DNA of 64,000 bases, taken from assembly GCA_003225495.1 (NCBI GenBank), contig QIAJ01000169.1, positions 1 through 64,000 of the forward strand, given 5' to 3'. Shown piece after piece: positions 18,063 to 26,771 of this stretch. The stretch comes from Acidobacteriota bacterium. Its GTDB lineage: Bacteria > Acidobacteriota > Terriglobia > Terriglobales > Acidobacteriaceae. The notes below the pieces were generated by a model. That model made no database searches. It had not been told where the DNA came from and saw nothing but the letters and a program-made list of their open reading frames with translations. Each line of letters begins with the position of its first letter. Position 1 is the stretch's first letter. Made by a program: the position numbers and the translations under genes.

Positions 18063-19400
18063 TTGAATAGAGGCAAAACCGCGGTCATCGTTGGCGCCCA
18101 ATGGGGCGATGAAGGTAAGGGCAAGATCGTAGACGTGCTGACCCAGACGTTTTCCGTCGTCGCCCGCTATGCCGGCGGACACAATGCCGGCCACACCGTC
18201 ATTATCAGAGGAAAGAAATTTGTGTTGCAGCTGGTGCCTGGCGGCATCCTGCGCCCTAGCTGCGTGAATGTGATCGGCAACGGTGTGGTGTTCGATCCGC
18301 TCGCCTTTCTGAAGGAAGTTGCATCCCTGCGTGACGCCGGCGTCAAGGTCGAGGGCAACCTCTTCATCTCCAACCGCGCCCACGTCATTCTTCCGTACCA
18401 TCGCATGATGGAACTGGGAGCAGAAAACGCTCCCGGGCGGGTGAAAATCGGCACCACCTCCCGCGGGATTGGCCCCACTTACGAAGACAAGATGGGACGC
18501 CGCGGCTTGCGTGTGGCGGATCTGCTGGATGCCACTCTACTTCGCACCCACATCGAGAATGCCTGCCGCGAAAAGAACATGATCGGGCATGCTCTCTTCA
18601 ACTCTGATCCGCTCGACGCCGACAAGATGTTTAAGGAGTATTCCGAGGTCGCCCAGCAAGTCGCTCCTTTCGTCTGCGATACTGCCGTGCTTCTGAATCA
18701 GGCAATCGCCGCAGGCAAGTCGGTTGTCTTTGAAGGCGCACAGGGCACCATGCTCGACATCGATCACGGCACATATCCTTTTGTGACGTCGTCGAGTGCG
18801 ACTTCCGGAGGAGCGGCCATCGGCACTGGAGTTCCTCCGACGTCGATCGATACAGTCATCGGTATCACAAAGGCCTACTGCACGCGCGTAGGCGGAGGGC
18901 CATTTCCTTCCGAGCTACTCGATGAGCGAGGCGAAGACCTGCGCAAGCGCGGCAATGAATTCGGTGCGGTCACAGGACGCCCGCGGCGCACCGGTTGGCT
19001 GGATTTGCCTCTCCTGCGCTACGCTGGCATGATTAACGGCATCTCCTGGCTGGTGGTCACCAAGCTTGACGTGCTCGACCATCTCACGGAAATTCCAGTT
19101 TGCGTGGGATACAAAGTTAACGGCAAAGAGACGATCGAAATTCCGGCTCAGGCGTGCGGTTACGAAAGAATCGAATGTCTATATCGGAAGATGCCTGGGT
19201 GGGCAACCCCTACGCAAGACATCAAGACGCTTCAGGGGTTACCGAAAGCGGCGCGCGAATATCTCGCGTTCATCGAGAAGGAAACTGGAGCGCGCGTGGG
19301 TATGATTTCAACCGGGCCTGATCGCGAGCAAACGATCCTGGTGCCGGATTTTGTGAGCCAGTTGGGCCTCGAACCCATGAGCCCGGCGGTTCGCGCCTGA
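18063..19400 (+). CDS. purA: adenylosuccinate synthetase
   Basis: Converts IMP and aspartate to adenylosuccinate with GTP, the first committed step to AMP. It starts at TTG 18063, with GGAG seven nucleotides upstream. Family signatures are QWGDEGKGKIVD, the catalytic His in GGHNAGHTV, KIGTTSRGIGPTYEDK and the C-terminal GTP-binding STGPDREQTI. At 445 aa it is normal in length. The next gene (a small monooxygenase) follows by 34 bp on the same strand. Confidence 0.97.
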   Translation: MNRGKTAVIVGAQWGDEGKGKIVDVLTQTFSVVARYAGGHNAGHTVIIRGKKFVLQLVPGGILRPSCVNVIGNGVVFDPLAFLKEVASLRDAGVKVEGNLFISNRAHVILPYHRMMELGAENAPGRVKIGTTSRGIGPTYEDKMGRRGLRVADLLDATLLRTHIENACREKNMIGHALFNSDPLDADKMFKEYSEVAQQVAPFVCDTAVLLNQAIAAGKSVVFEGAQGTMLDIDHGTYPFVTSSSATSGGAAIGTGVPPTSIDTVIGITKAYCTRVGGGPFPSELLDERGEDLRKRGNEFGAVTGRPRRTGWLDLPLLRYAGMINGISWLVVTKLDVLDHLTEIPVCVGYKVNGKETIEIPAQACGYERIECLYRKMPGWATPTQDIKTLQGLPKAAREYLAFIEKETGARVGMISTGPDREQTILVPDFVSQLGLEPMSPAVRA

Positions 19401-19434
19401 CCAACAGACAGAGAGAGCAAGAACGGAGCGATGG

Positions 19435-19722
19435 ATGGTAGTTTTGACGGTGACTTGGATGGCGAAGACCGGACGCGAGTCCGAAGTAGCGGCCGTTTTT
19501 GAAAAACTAACCGCTGAGTCACGCAAAGAACCCGGCTGCGTCATGTATCAGGTACACAAGCACAAGACCGAGTCACGGCGCTTTTTTATTTACGAACAAT
19601 ACAAAGACGATGCCGCTCTCGAAGCGCATCGCGCCACACCACACTTCCTTCAGTTTGGAAAGAAGGAATTGCCCAAGGTGGCCGACCGCACCGAGGGACA
19701 TCTGTTCGAGCCCCTGGGCTGA
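19435..19722 (+). CDS. ABM-type putative quinol monooxygenase (YgiN-like)
   Basis: A 95-aa single-domain protein of the antibiotic biosynthesis monooxygenase fold, which forms ferredoxin-like dimers without cofactor. Signature residues include KTGRESEVAAVFEKLTAESRKEPGCVMYQVHK and FFIYEQYKDDAALEAHRATPHFLQF. Such proteins oxidise quinols or other aromatic substrates; the substrate is not predictable. ATG 19435 follows a purine-rich GGAGCGATGG. It lies 34 bp after purA and may be co-transcribed with it. Confidence 0.85.
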   Translation: MVVLTVTWMAKTGRESEVAAVFEKLTAESRKEPGCVMYQVHKHKTESRRFFIYEQYKDDAALEAHRATPHFLQFGKKELPKVADRTEGHLFEPLG

Positions 19723-19743
19723 TCCGGAAAACCGCGCGCAGCG

Positions 19744-20204
19744 TTACTTTCTGACTTCAGTCTGCAGCGAGGACATGCCGGCAATGATCTGCCAACCGTT
19801 CCAGACTTTCAGCCAGGTGTGAGTAATACGGGACGTCTGTGGTTCGCCCGCTGGTCTTTGTCGGCCCAAATCGACGTCACCAATAGTGCACCGCCACCAG
19901 ATTCTCGGTCGCCTGTCCCTCTACAGGTTCGAGCACGTAGGACTGAAGGTGAAGTCCTTTAGCCGTGTTCGCCGTAATCCAGTCGGTGATGTGATCTTTG
20001 CGGACGGCTTGGGTCTCACATACGGCCCGCCGACAAAGCTGGGAGTCCACAATGCCCGGTAGGCTGGAAGATCAAGGGCCTTCACATTTTCCGGTAGGGG
20101 TGTTCCAGCTTCCAGACTGTGAGTTCGTCAGCGGATTGTTGAACGAAACAGGACGCAGCTAAGAGCAGTGCGAGGACAGCCGCCACCGTGACGTTCCCGA
20201 TCAT
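19744..20204 (-). pseudogene. decayed secreted DUF4440/SnoaL-like protein gene
   Basis: An intact start is visible: AAGGAG, then ATG at 20204 and a signal peptide (MIGNVTVAAVLALLLAASC) leading into SADELTVWKLEHPYRKM, where a stop interrupts. Further reading in shifted frames gives VKALDLPAYRALWTPSFVGG, then VRKDHITDWITANTAKGLHL and LVAVHYW, then RITHTWLKVWNGWQIIAGMS, ending at a TAA at 19744-19746. These pieces in order match the NTF2-like DUF4440 fold. At least three frame breaks separate them, so the gene is dead, or the sequence has local errors. Confidence 0.75.
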
Positions 20205-20247
20205 CAAGGTCTCCTTAAGAAAAACGCCGATTCCTCAAATGGCGCCG

Positions 20248-20439
20248 TCACTTGGCCTTGTCAATCATCAATTCCCCACCCGAGGCATAGCTCTCCTTCG
20301 ACACCTCGATGAATGTCACCACGATGGCTTCGCGTCGCGCTCCAGCCTCTTCGACCATCGTGTCCGTAATGCGAGTCGCGATCTTCCGCTTCTGATCGAT
20401 CGTGCGCCCCTGGAGCATCGTAACTTGAATCAGTGGCAT
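20248..20439 (-). CDS. 4-oxalocrotonate tautomerase family protein
   Basis: A 63-aa enzyme subunit. The catalytic Pro follows the initiator Met (MPLIQVTMLQGRTIDQKRK), as needed after Met removal. The 4-OT size, the RKIATRITDTMVEEAG helix and the VVTFIEVSKESYASGG strand fit the family, which forms hexamers and tautomerises keto-enol acids or related substrates. The true substrate is unknown. It lies downstream of ndk on the same strand, separated by 78 bp that hold an imperfect inverted repeat. Confidence 0.85.
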   Translation of the reverse strand: MPLIQVTMLQGRTIDQKRKIATRITDTMVEEAGARREAIVVTFIEVSKESYASGGELMIDKAK

Positions 20440-20457
20440 GAGAGTTCTCGGTTCCCA

Positions 20458-20503
20458 GTTCTCAGTAAAAACCCGGGCTCATATTCGACTGAAAACTGAG
20501 AAC
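20458..20503. repeat. inverted repeat between ndk and tautomerase gene
   Basis: GTTCTCAGT at 20458-20466 is complementary to ACTGAGAAC at 20495-20503, with a 28-nt spacer. No T-run follows on the minus strand, so it is a weak terminator candidate. Its TTCTCAG/CTGAGAA words recur in other intergenic stretches of this window. Confidence 0.4.
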
Positions 20504-20517
20504 CGGCAAATGAGAAC

Positions 20518-20943
20518 TTACTGAGCTAGTTCGTAACCCGCAAAGAAAAAGCTGAGCTCAAAGCGGGCGGTATCTTCCGCGTCTGAGCCATGAATCGCGT
20601 TGTACTCAATGCTGCTGGCCCACTTTTTGCGGATGGTGCCCTCTTCGGCGTTCGCCGGATTGGTGGCGCCCATCAGTTTGCGCAGGTCGGCGATAGCGTT
20701 TTCTTTCTCCAGCGCCAGCGCCACGATCGGGCCGCTCGACATGAAGTTCGTCAATGAGTTATAGAACGGACGGCTGGCATGCACGGCGTAAAACTGCTCC
20801 GCCTGATGTTTGGAAATCTCCAGCATCTTGATGGCAAGAATCTGAAAGCCGTTCTTCTCGAATTGCTCGATGATGTCTCCGATCGCGTTGCGCTTGACCG
20901 CGTCGGGCTTGATGATTGTGAGAGTGCGTTGCAGTGTCTTCAT
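20518..20943 (-). CDS. ndk: nucleoside diphosphate kinase
   Basis: Transfers the gamma phosphate between nucleoside di- and triphosphates. The start at 20943 ([19 protein letters not shown]) matches the family; a further upstream in-frame ATG adds only 14 non-homologous residues. The phosphorylated His118 sits in [12 protein letters not shown], and the 141-aa length is normal. It follows sucD by 45 bp on the same strand, a logical pairing because succinyl-CoA synthetase makes the NTP pool Ndk distributes. Confidence 0.96.
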   Translation of the reverse strand: MKTLQRTLTIIKPDAVKRNAIGDIIEQFEKNGFQILAIKMLEISKHQAEQFYAVHASRPFYNSLTNFMSSGPIVALALEKENAIADLRKLMGATNPANAEEGTIRKKWASSIEYNAIHGSDAEDTARFELSFFFAGYELAQ

Positions 20944-20988
20944 AGGTTCAGGTCGTAGGTCTCTCAGAAAAAAACTAACTGCCAACTG

Positions 20989-21876
20989 CTAAGTGCTCAG
21001 TGCTGCCTTTCCCAGCGCCGCCGCCAGTGTCTCGCCGATATCGGCGGGCGATTTCGCTACTCGAATCCCAGCCTTTTCCATTGCCGCGATTTTTTCTGCC
21101 GCTGTGCCCTTGCCACCGGAGATGATTGCGCCTGCGTGGCCCATACGGCGTCCCGGAGGTGCTGTCTGGCCGGCGATAAATCCGACGACCGGCTTCTTCA
21201 TTTTCGACTGCACGAACTCGGCAGCCGTCTCTTCCGCGTTGCCACCGATTTCCCCGATCATGATGACCGCTTCCGTCTGCGGATCACGGTTGAACAAATC
21301 GAGCGCATCGAGAAAATTCGTGCCGATGATCGGATCGCCACCAATCCCGATCGCGGTCGATTGCCCGATCCCGCGCTGCGTTAGCTGATGTACTGCTTCA
21401 TAGGTCAACGTGCCAGAACGCGAGACAATGCCGACGTTTCCTTCTTTATGGATATTCCCGGGCATGATTCCGATCTTGCATTTTCCCGGAGAGATAATTC
21501 CAGGACAATTCGGTCCGATGAGCCGCGAGCGGCGGTTTTGCAGAAATTCCCAGGCCCGCGCCATATCAAGCGTTGGGATGCCCTCGGTGATGCAGACGAT
21601 TAATTCGATCTCGGCATCGGCGGCTTCCATGATGGCGTCGGCCGCGAACGGTGGCGGGACAAAAATTACCGTGGCGTTAGCGCCCGTCTTGTCGGCCGCC
21701 TCTTGCACAGTATTGAAGACAGGCCAGCCTTCGTGAGTTGTGCCGCCTTTACCCGGCGTGACGCCGCCTACCACCTGTGTTCCATACGCCGCGCAAGCCT
21801 TGGCGTGAAATGTTCCTTCGCGCCCCGTCAATCCCTGCACGATCAGTCTTGTTCGCTTATCAACTAGAATTGCCAT
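20989..21876 (-). CDS. sucD: succinyl-CoA synthetase alpha subunit
   Basis: The TCA cycle enzyme subunit that binds CoA and carries the phosphohistidine. The 295 residues start [24 protein letters not shown], with the CoA site in the N-terminal Rossmann domain and His247 in [14 protein letters not shown], equivalent to the phosphorylated His of E. coli SucD. The gene lies 122 bp after sucC in the same direction, giving the order sucC-sucD-ndk. Confidence 0.97.
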   Translation of the reverse strand: MAILVDKRTRLIVQGLTGREGTFHAKACAAYGTQVVGGVTPGKGGTTHEGWPVFNTVQEAADKTGANATVIFVPPPFAADAIMEAADAEIELIVCITEGIPTLDMARAWEFLQNRRSRLIGPNCPGIISPGKCKIGIMPGNIHKEGNVGIVSRSGTLTYEAVHQLTQRGIGQSTAIGIGGDPIIGTNFLDALDLFNRDPQTEAVIMIGEIGGNAEETAAEFVQSKMKKPVVGFIAGQTAPPGRRMGHAGAIISGGKGTAAEKIAAMEKAGIRVAKSPADIGETLAAALGKAALST

Positions 21877-21998
21877 GATTACTCTCTTCTAAGTCCACGT
21901 TCCAAGAAAATCTAGAGTAGCGACACGGCTTGCCGCGTCTCCTGAGGACGGCTGCCGTCTCCGACGCCTGGTGGAGACCGGGAAAGCCCTTCCTTACT

Positions 21999-23171
21999 CT
22001 AGCTTCGTGCCGCCGCGACCACTTTATCGGCCGCATCTTTCATCGTTTCCGCGATTGTAAAGTTCAGGCCCGACTCCTTCAGAATCTTCTTGCCCTCCTG
22101 AACATTTGTGCCTTCGAGCCGCAGAACCACTGGCAGTTGGATATTCGTCTTCCTCGCCGCCTCGACCACGCCATTGGCCAATGTATCGACGCGCAGAATT
22201 CCGCCAAAAATATTGATCAGCACCGCCCGTACGCTCTTGTCGCTCAGTAGGATTTCAAAGGCATGCGCCACCTGGTCGGCATTCGCGCCGCCGCCGACGT
22301 CCAGGAAATTCGCCGGCATACCGCCCGCATACTTGATGATGTCCATGGTGGCCATTGCCAGGCCGGCGCCGTTCACCATGCATCCGACGCTGCCGTCGAG
22401 CTTGATGTAGTTCAGGTTGTACTTCGACGCTTCGACTTCCAGCGGATCTTCTTCGGTGACGTCGCGCAGTTCGCGAAGCTCCGGGTGACGGAAGAGCGCG
22501 TTATCGTCGAAGGTCATCTTCGCATCAAGCGCAAAAACACGCCCATCGGTCGTCGTGATGAATGGATTGATCTCCACCAGCGACGCGTCGGTTTCGAGAA
22601 ACGCTCGGTATAGCCCAGTGAGAAATTTCACCGCCGGGTTCACCTGCGCTCCGCTCAGGCCCAAAGCGAAAGCGATCTTGCGCGCCTGAAATGCCTCCAA
22701 CCCCAGCCCCGGGTCAATATATTGCTTCAGGATCGCCTCGGGAGTCTTCGCCGCGACTTCTTCAATCTCCATGCCGCCGGCGGCCGATGCCATGAATACC
22801 GGCTTGCCTTCGCCGCGATCCACCAGGATTCCGAGATAAAGCTCTTTCGCAATCGGCAGCGTCTCCTCGATTAGTACCCGCCGTACAAGCCGACCCTCCG
22901 GGCCTGTCTGATGGGTCACCAACGTCATCCCCAAAATCTTGCCTGCAATGTCACTTGCTTCTTCGACCGACTTGGCGATCTTCACCCCGCCGCCCTTGCC
23001 GCGGCCACCCGCGTGAATCTGAGCCTTTACGACCACACCTGTGGCGCCAGCGTTAAATAAATCCTTCGCGGCGGCTTCCGCCTCTTCGCGCGTCTGCGCC
23101 ACCGTGCCCCGCGGCACCGCTACCCCAAACTTCTTCAGGATTTCTTTCCCCTGATACTCATGAATCTTCAT
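21999..23171 (-). CDS. sucC: succinyl-CoA synthetase beta subunit
   Basis: The nucleotide-binding subunit of succinyl-CoA synthetase. It has an ATP-grasp domain starting [17 protein letters not shown] and [16 protein letters not shown], and ends in the ligase domain with [28 protein letters not shown] and [13 protein letters not shown]. The 390-aa length is typical. It is the first gene of the sucCD-ndk unit and is divergent from the MOSC gene across 199 bp. Confidence 0.97.
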   Translation of the reverse strand: MKIHEYQGKEILKKFGVAVPRGTVAQTREEAEAAAKDLFNAGATGVVVKAQIHAGGRGKGGGVKIAKSVEEASDIAGKILGMTLVTHQTGPEGRLVRRVLIEETLPIAKELYLGILVDRGEGKPVFMASAAGGMEIEEVAAKTPEAILKQYIDPGLGLEAFQARKIAFALGLSGAQVNPAVKFLTGLYRAFLETDASLVEINPFITTTDGRVFALDAKMTFDDNALFRHPELRELRDVTEEDPLEVEASKYNLNYIKLDGSVGCMVNGAGLAMATMDIIKYAGGMPANFLDVGGGANADQVAHAFEILLSDKSVRAVLINIFGGILRVDTLANGVVEAARKTNIQLPVVLRLEGTNVQEGKKILKESGLNFTIAETMKDAADKVVAAARS

Positions 23172-23370
23172 ATGGATTCCTGGATCGCGTACTGATTCGA
23201 TTCCAAACCGGGAGGAACCTGCTTGCGGCTTCCGACAGCAGTCAGCGAACCACTGATTTTATAGGAGGTAACGGTAATCGGCAAAGCCAAGACACCCACA
23301 TGCGGACGGCGATGTGCCCATGCAGTAAATCTGCATCGATCTGCATTACCGGGTCGTCTGATATAGAACC

Positions 23371-24030
23371 ATGCGACTTGTATCGCTGAATATCGGCCTG
23401 CCGCGTGTGCTCGCCTGGAAAGGCGCTACGTTCAAAACTGGAATTTTCAAGAAGCCCGTCGATGGCCGGATCATGCTACGACAGACAAATCTCGACGGCG
23501 ACCGTCAAGCAGATCTCTCAGTACATGGCGGCATCGGCAAAGCCGTCTATGCCTATTCGTCCGAACACTACGGATACTGGCGTCTCAAGCTTCCCGAAGA
23601 AGAACTTCCCTGGGGCGCTTTCGGAGAGAACTTCACCACGGAGGGTCTGCTCGAGTCCGGTGTATGTATGGGCGATGAGTACCGAGTGGGCTCGGCGGTG
23701 GTCCGAGTCACAACCCCGCGTCTTCCATGTTTCAAGCTGGCCGCAAAATTTCGGCGGGAAGACATGATCAAGCGATTTCTCGACAGCGGATTCAGCGGCT
23801 TCTATTTTTCCGTAATGCAGGAAGGCGAGGTCGGCGTTGGAGATGCATTTGAATTCCTTACCGGAGAAGTTCCCAGCTTGACCATTGCAGACTTTAATCA
23901 CCTCTACACGGCGCATGATCCCGACCTCGAGTTGCTCAAACGCGCGGTTGAAGTCAAAAGCCTGCCGGAAAGCTGGCGCGAGCGCTTTCAGGCGCGGATG
24001 GAAGTCGCCGTCGAAAAGCACCAGATTTGA
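23371..24030 (+). CDS. MOSC domain protein (YiiM-like)
   Basis: A 219-aa protein of the MOSC superfamily, relatives of the molybdenum cofactor sulfurase C-terminus and of YiiM, which reduces N-hydroxylated substrates. Visible are [32 protein letters not shown] and the conserved Cys120 in [13 protein letters not shown], which would ligate molybdenum. It overlaps the longer possible start of trpD (TTGA) and probably shares its transcript. Confidence 0.9.
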   Translation: MRLVSLNIGLPRVLAWKGATFKTGIFKKPVDGRIMLRQTNLDGDRQADLSVHGGIGKAVYAYSSEHYGYWRLKLPEEELPWGAFGENFTTEGLLESGVCMGDEYRVGSAVVRVTTPRLPCFKLAAKFRREDMIKRFLDSGFSGFYFSVMQEGEVGVGDAFEFLTGEVPSLTIADFNHLYTAHDPDLELLKRAVEVKSLPESWRERFQARMEVAVEKHQI

Positions 24031-24065
24031 AAGCACCGGCCCGCTGCGGTAGCTTTGAGACCGGA

Positions 24066-25115
24066 ATGATTGCCGACGTCCTCCATCGGATTGCGAATCA
24101 CCGCGAGTCTCTGTCACGCGACGAGGCGCGGGCGGTAATGGCGGAGGTCCTCGGGGGGAAATACACGGACGCCCAGATCGCCGCTCTTTTAGTCGCGCTG
24201 CACATGAAGGGCGAAACCGTCGAGGAAATTGTCGGGTTCGCCGAAGCAATTCGTGCGGCCGCCGCTCCACTCGACCTTCAAAGCAACTCCGTTCTTGACG
24301 CCAGCGGCACCGGCCGCGACGCCCTGCTCGATACCTGCGGCACCGGCGGCGACGCCAGTGGCACCTTCAACATTTCGACCGCGACCGCCTTCGTGGTCGC
24401 CGGCGCCGGTGTGCGCGTGGCCAAGCACGGCAACCGGAGCGTGACCTCGAAGTGCGGCTCGGCCGATGTTATGGAAGCCCTCGGCGTCAATGTCAACCTT
24501 CAGCCACCGCAGATCACTGCTTGCCTAAAGCAGACTGGAATTGCATTTCTCTATGCACCCGCAATGCACTCGGCCATGAAGCACGTTCAAAGCGCGCGTC
24601 GAGAGCTACGCCTGCGGACCGTATTCAATTTGTTGGGCCCGTTGACCAATCCCGCGCACGCTACCTGCCAGGTCGTAGGAGTGTACTCCGCCGATCTGGT
24701 CGAGAAACTTGCGGAAGCTCTAAGCATATTGGGACTTCGCCGCGCGCTGGTTGTTCACGGCAGTGATGGACTGGACGAGATCACAATCACCGGCCCCACG
24801 CGCGTGGGAGAAGTGCGCGACGGTCGCGTTCACAGCTACGAAATCACGCCAGAAGAATGTGGATTATCCCGAGCGACTCTCGAAGACCTCGCCGGTGGAG
24901 ACGCCGCTCTGAATGCTTCGCTGATTCGCGATGTGTTATCAGGAAAGAAATCCGCCCGCCGTGATGTCGTGCTTCTCAACGCGGCTGCCGCCTTAGTCGC
25001 CGCTGGCCGAGCCGATCATGTGCGGGATGCCGTGGCTACGGCCGCGAATGCCATTGATACAGGCGCGGCGCTCGGTAAATTGCAGGCTCTCATTAAATTC
25101 TCGAGTTCGTCGTGA
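24066..25115 (+). CDS. trpD: anthranilate phosphoribosyltransferase
   Basis: Transfers phosphoribose from PRPP to anthranilate in tryptophan synthesis. The ATG at 24066 ([15 protein letters not shown]) matches the family; a TTG at 24027 overlapping the MOSC stop is the alternative. The PRPP loop [38 protein letters not shown] and [11 protein letters not shown] are intact. Just before the loop is an extra [11 protein letters not shown], a degenerate copy of the loop itself. A hairpin at 25124-25142 follows the stop. Confidence 0.95.
   Translation: MIADVLHRIANHRESLSRDEARAVMAEVLGGKYTDAQIAALLVALHMKGETVEEIVGFAEAIRAAAAPLDLQSNSVLDASGTGRDALLDTCGTGGDASGTFNISTATAFVVAGAGVRVAKHGNRSVTSKCGSADVMEALGVNVNLQPPQITACLKQTGIAFLYAPAMHSAMKHVQSARRELRLRTVFNLLGPLTNPAHATCQVVGVYSADLVEKLAEALSILGLRRALVVHGSDGLDEITITGPTRVGEVRDGRVHSYEITPEECGLSRATLEDLAGGDAALNASLIRDVLSGKKSARRDVVLLNAAAALVAAGRADHVRDAVATAANAIDTGAALGKLQALIKFSSSS
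24299..24355 (+). repeat. degenerate tandem duplication of the TrpD PRPP-loop coding segment
   Basis: GACGCCAGCGGCACCGGC at 24299 onward and GATACCTGCGGCACCGGC at 24332 onward are related; the full 27-nt units (through CGACGCC) agree at 23 positions by my count, spaced 33 nt apart so the frame is kept. The protein gains a second, altered glycine loop (SGTGRD) ahead of the working CGTGGD. Confidence 0.55.
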
Positions 25116-25123
25116 ACTCTCAT

Positions 25124-25142
25124 CCTGAGGGACCTTCTCAGG
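25124..25142 (+). terminator. short hairpin after trpD
   Basis: CCTGAG at 25124-25129 pairs with CTCAGG at 25137-25142 across a 7-nt loop, 9 nt after the trpD stop. No T-run follows. It lies between the convergent ends of trpD and the metallo-beta-lactamase gene and may serve both, or be a REP-like word (CATCCTGAGGGACCTT). Confidence 0.4.
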
Positions 25143-25232
25143 TAATCCTGCAACTGTGGCGGCAATTTCTTTCGGGCTTTTTTCGCCTCGTCCAGATGTT
25201 TCTTGAATTCCGCTTCCCATGGATTGCCAACT

Positions 25233-26666
25233 CTACTTAACGTCAACTTTTTGCATGTACTGCGCGACTTGCACGTTCCACCCCAATTCATTGCCGATCG
25301 CCTCGCGCAGCTGTGACGACGCCGAAGGTTCGCCATGCACGAGATACGTCACCGCCGGCTTGCTCGTGAATGTATGCAGCCATTTCAGGAGTTCCGGCGT
25401 GTCAGCATGGTCGCTGAATTGTTCCAACGACGCGATCTGCGATCGAATCGGGACGAAGTCTCCAAATATCTTCACCTCGGGCGCGCCACTCTTGATGATT
25501 GCGCCGCGCGTGCCCGGGGCCTGGAAACCGATAAAGAGGACGAGATTTTTCGGATCCGGCAATCGCTGCGACAGATGATGCAGAATACGCCCCCCCGTCA
25601 CCATGCCACTCGACGAAATGATGATCGACGGATACTGGCTGGCATTGATTTTCTTCGACTGTTCAGCCGTCTGTGCAAATGTGAGTCCCGGCCAGCTAAG
25701 TGGCGACCCATACTTCTTGATCAATTCGGTCGTCTGCGACGTGTACTCTTCAGAGTGCTTCAGAAAAATATCGACTGCCTTGATGGCCATCGGGCTGTCA
25801 CAAAAAACTGGAACCCGTGGAATCTGGCCCGACTCCATCAGTTCCTTCAACATGAAGACAAATTTCTGCGTGCGTTCCACCGCAAACGCGGGCACAACCA
25901 CGCTTCCGCCGCGCTGCACCGTTTCGCGGATTAGACGCGCGAGTTCTGGACGGGGATCCGTATCAGGGTGTTTCCGATTGCCATAGGTGGACTCCATTAC
26001 CAGCACGTCGGCCGTCTCCCCCTCTTGCGGCCCCGAGTGGACGACCTTCCCCGGAGCAATCTCACTGTTGCGCACTCGTCCGATGTCGCCCGTGAACAGT
26101 AGTCGCTTGGTCTCGCCTCCAGTAGTCAAACTGACTTCTGCCATGGTCGAACCGAGAATATGCGCGGCCGGCACAAACCGAAAAGAAAGCTCCGGGCTCA
26201 CCTGCGTGGTTTGCCCGACCGCCACCGGCTTGAAGTACTGCATGCAATCCTGAGCTTCCTTCAATGTGTATAGCGGCAACGCGACGTCATGCTTGGAGGC
26301 TTTTTTCTTGTTGTAGAAGGCAGCATCTTCTTCCTGAAGATGTCCGGAGTCGGCCAGCACCACCGAACAGAGTTCGACCGTAGCCTGCGTCGCATAAATC
26401 GGACCGTGAAAGCCCTGCTTCACCAGACGCGGAATCCAGCCGCAATGGTCAAGGTGTGCGTGGGTGAGAATGACGGCATCAATGTCGCGCGCCGGAACTG
26501 GCGGGCTTTGCCAATTGCGCTCGCGCCATTCCTTCTGTCCCTGAAACATTCCGCAATCGATCAGAACCTGAAGGCCCTGTTTGCCGCCCGAGTCGGTCGC
26601 GGTATTGATGAGATGTTTCGAGCCGGTAACGGTCCCGGCAGCGCCAAGAAATTGGATGTAGGACAA
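25233..26666 (-). CDS. MBL-fold beta-CASP RNA-processing nuclease family protein
   Basis: A 477-aa metallo-beta-lactamase fold protein with the beta-CASP insert and C-terminal RNA-specificity region (YSH1/CPSF-like). Metal ligands appear as HAHLDHCG (His69, His71, Asp73, His74), then HILGSTMAEV, FTGDIGR, SSSGMVTGGRILHHL (motif B/C region) and VHGEPSASSQLREAI. The set is complete, so it is likely an active RNase. Role in mRNA decay or RNA maturation is inferred. It is convergent with trpD. Confidence 0.9.
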   Translation of the reverse strand: MSYIQFLGAAGTVTGSKHLINTATDSGGKQGLQVLIDCGMFQGQKEWRERNWQSPPVPARDIDAVILTHAHLDHCGWIPRLVKQGFHGPIYATQATVELCSVVLADSGHLQEEDAAFYNKKKASKHDVALPLYTLKEAQDCMQYFKPVAVGQTTQVSPELSFRFVPAAHILGSTMAEVSLTTGGETKRLLFTGDIGRVRNSEIAPGKVVHSGPQEGETADVLVMESTYGNRKHPDTDPRPELARLIRETVQRGGSVVVPAFAVERTQKFVFMLKELMESGQIPRVPVFCDSPMAIKAVDIFLKHSEEYTSQTTELIKKYGSPLSWPGLTFAQTAEQSKKINASQYPSIIISSSGMVTGGRILHHLSQRLPDPKNLVLFIGFQAPGTRGAIIKSGAPEVKIFGDFVPIRSQIASLEQFSDHADTPELLKWLHTFTSKPAVTYLVHGEPSASSQLREAIGNELGWNVQVAQYMQKVDVK

Positions 26667-26771
26667 ACGTTCCTCCGGGGAAATGCAGCTTGCAGAAGCG
26701 AGACCGCGGATATGATGAACCCGCTTTTGATTTTACCTCTGCATTCTGGCCTTTGACCTCTGACCTGCCTG

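Noticed and set aside
25016..25336. minus-strand frame with AEFKKHLDEAKKARKKLPPQ
   Set aside because: Looks protein-like in its middle but has no start outside the neighbouring genes, overlaps both, and contains a REP-like word.
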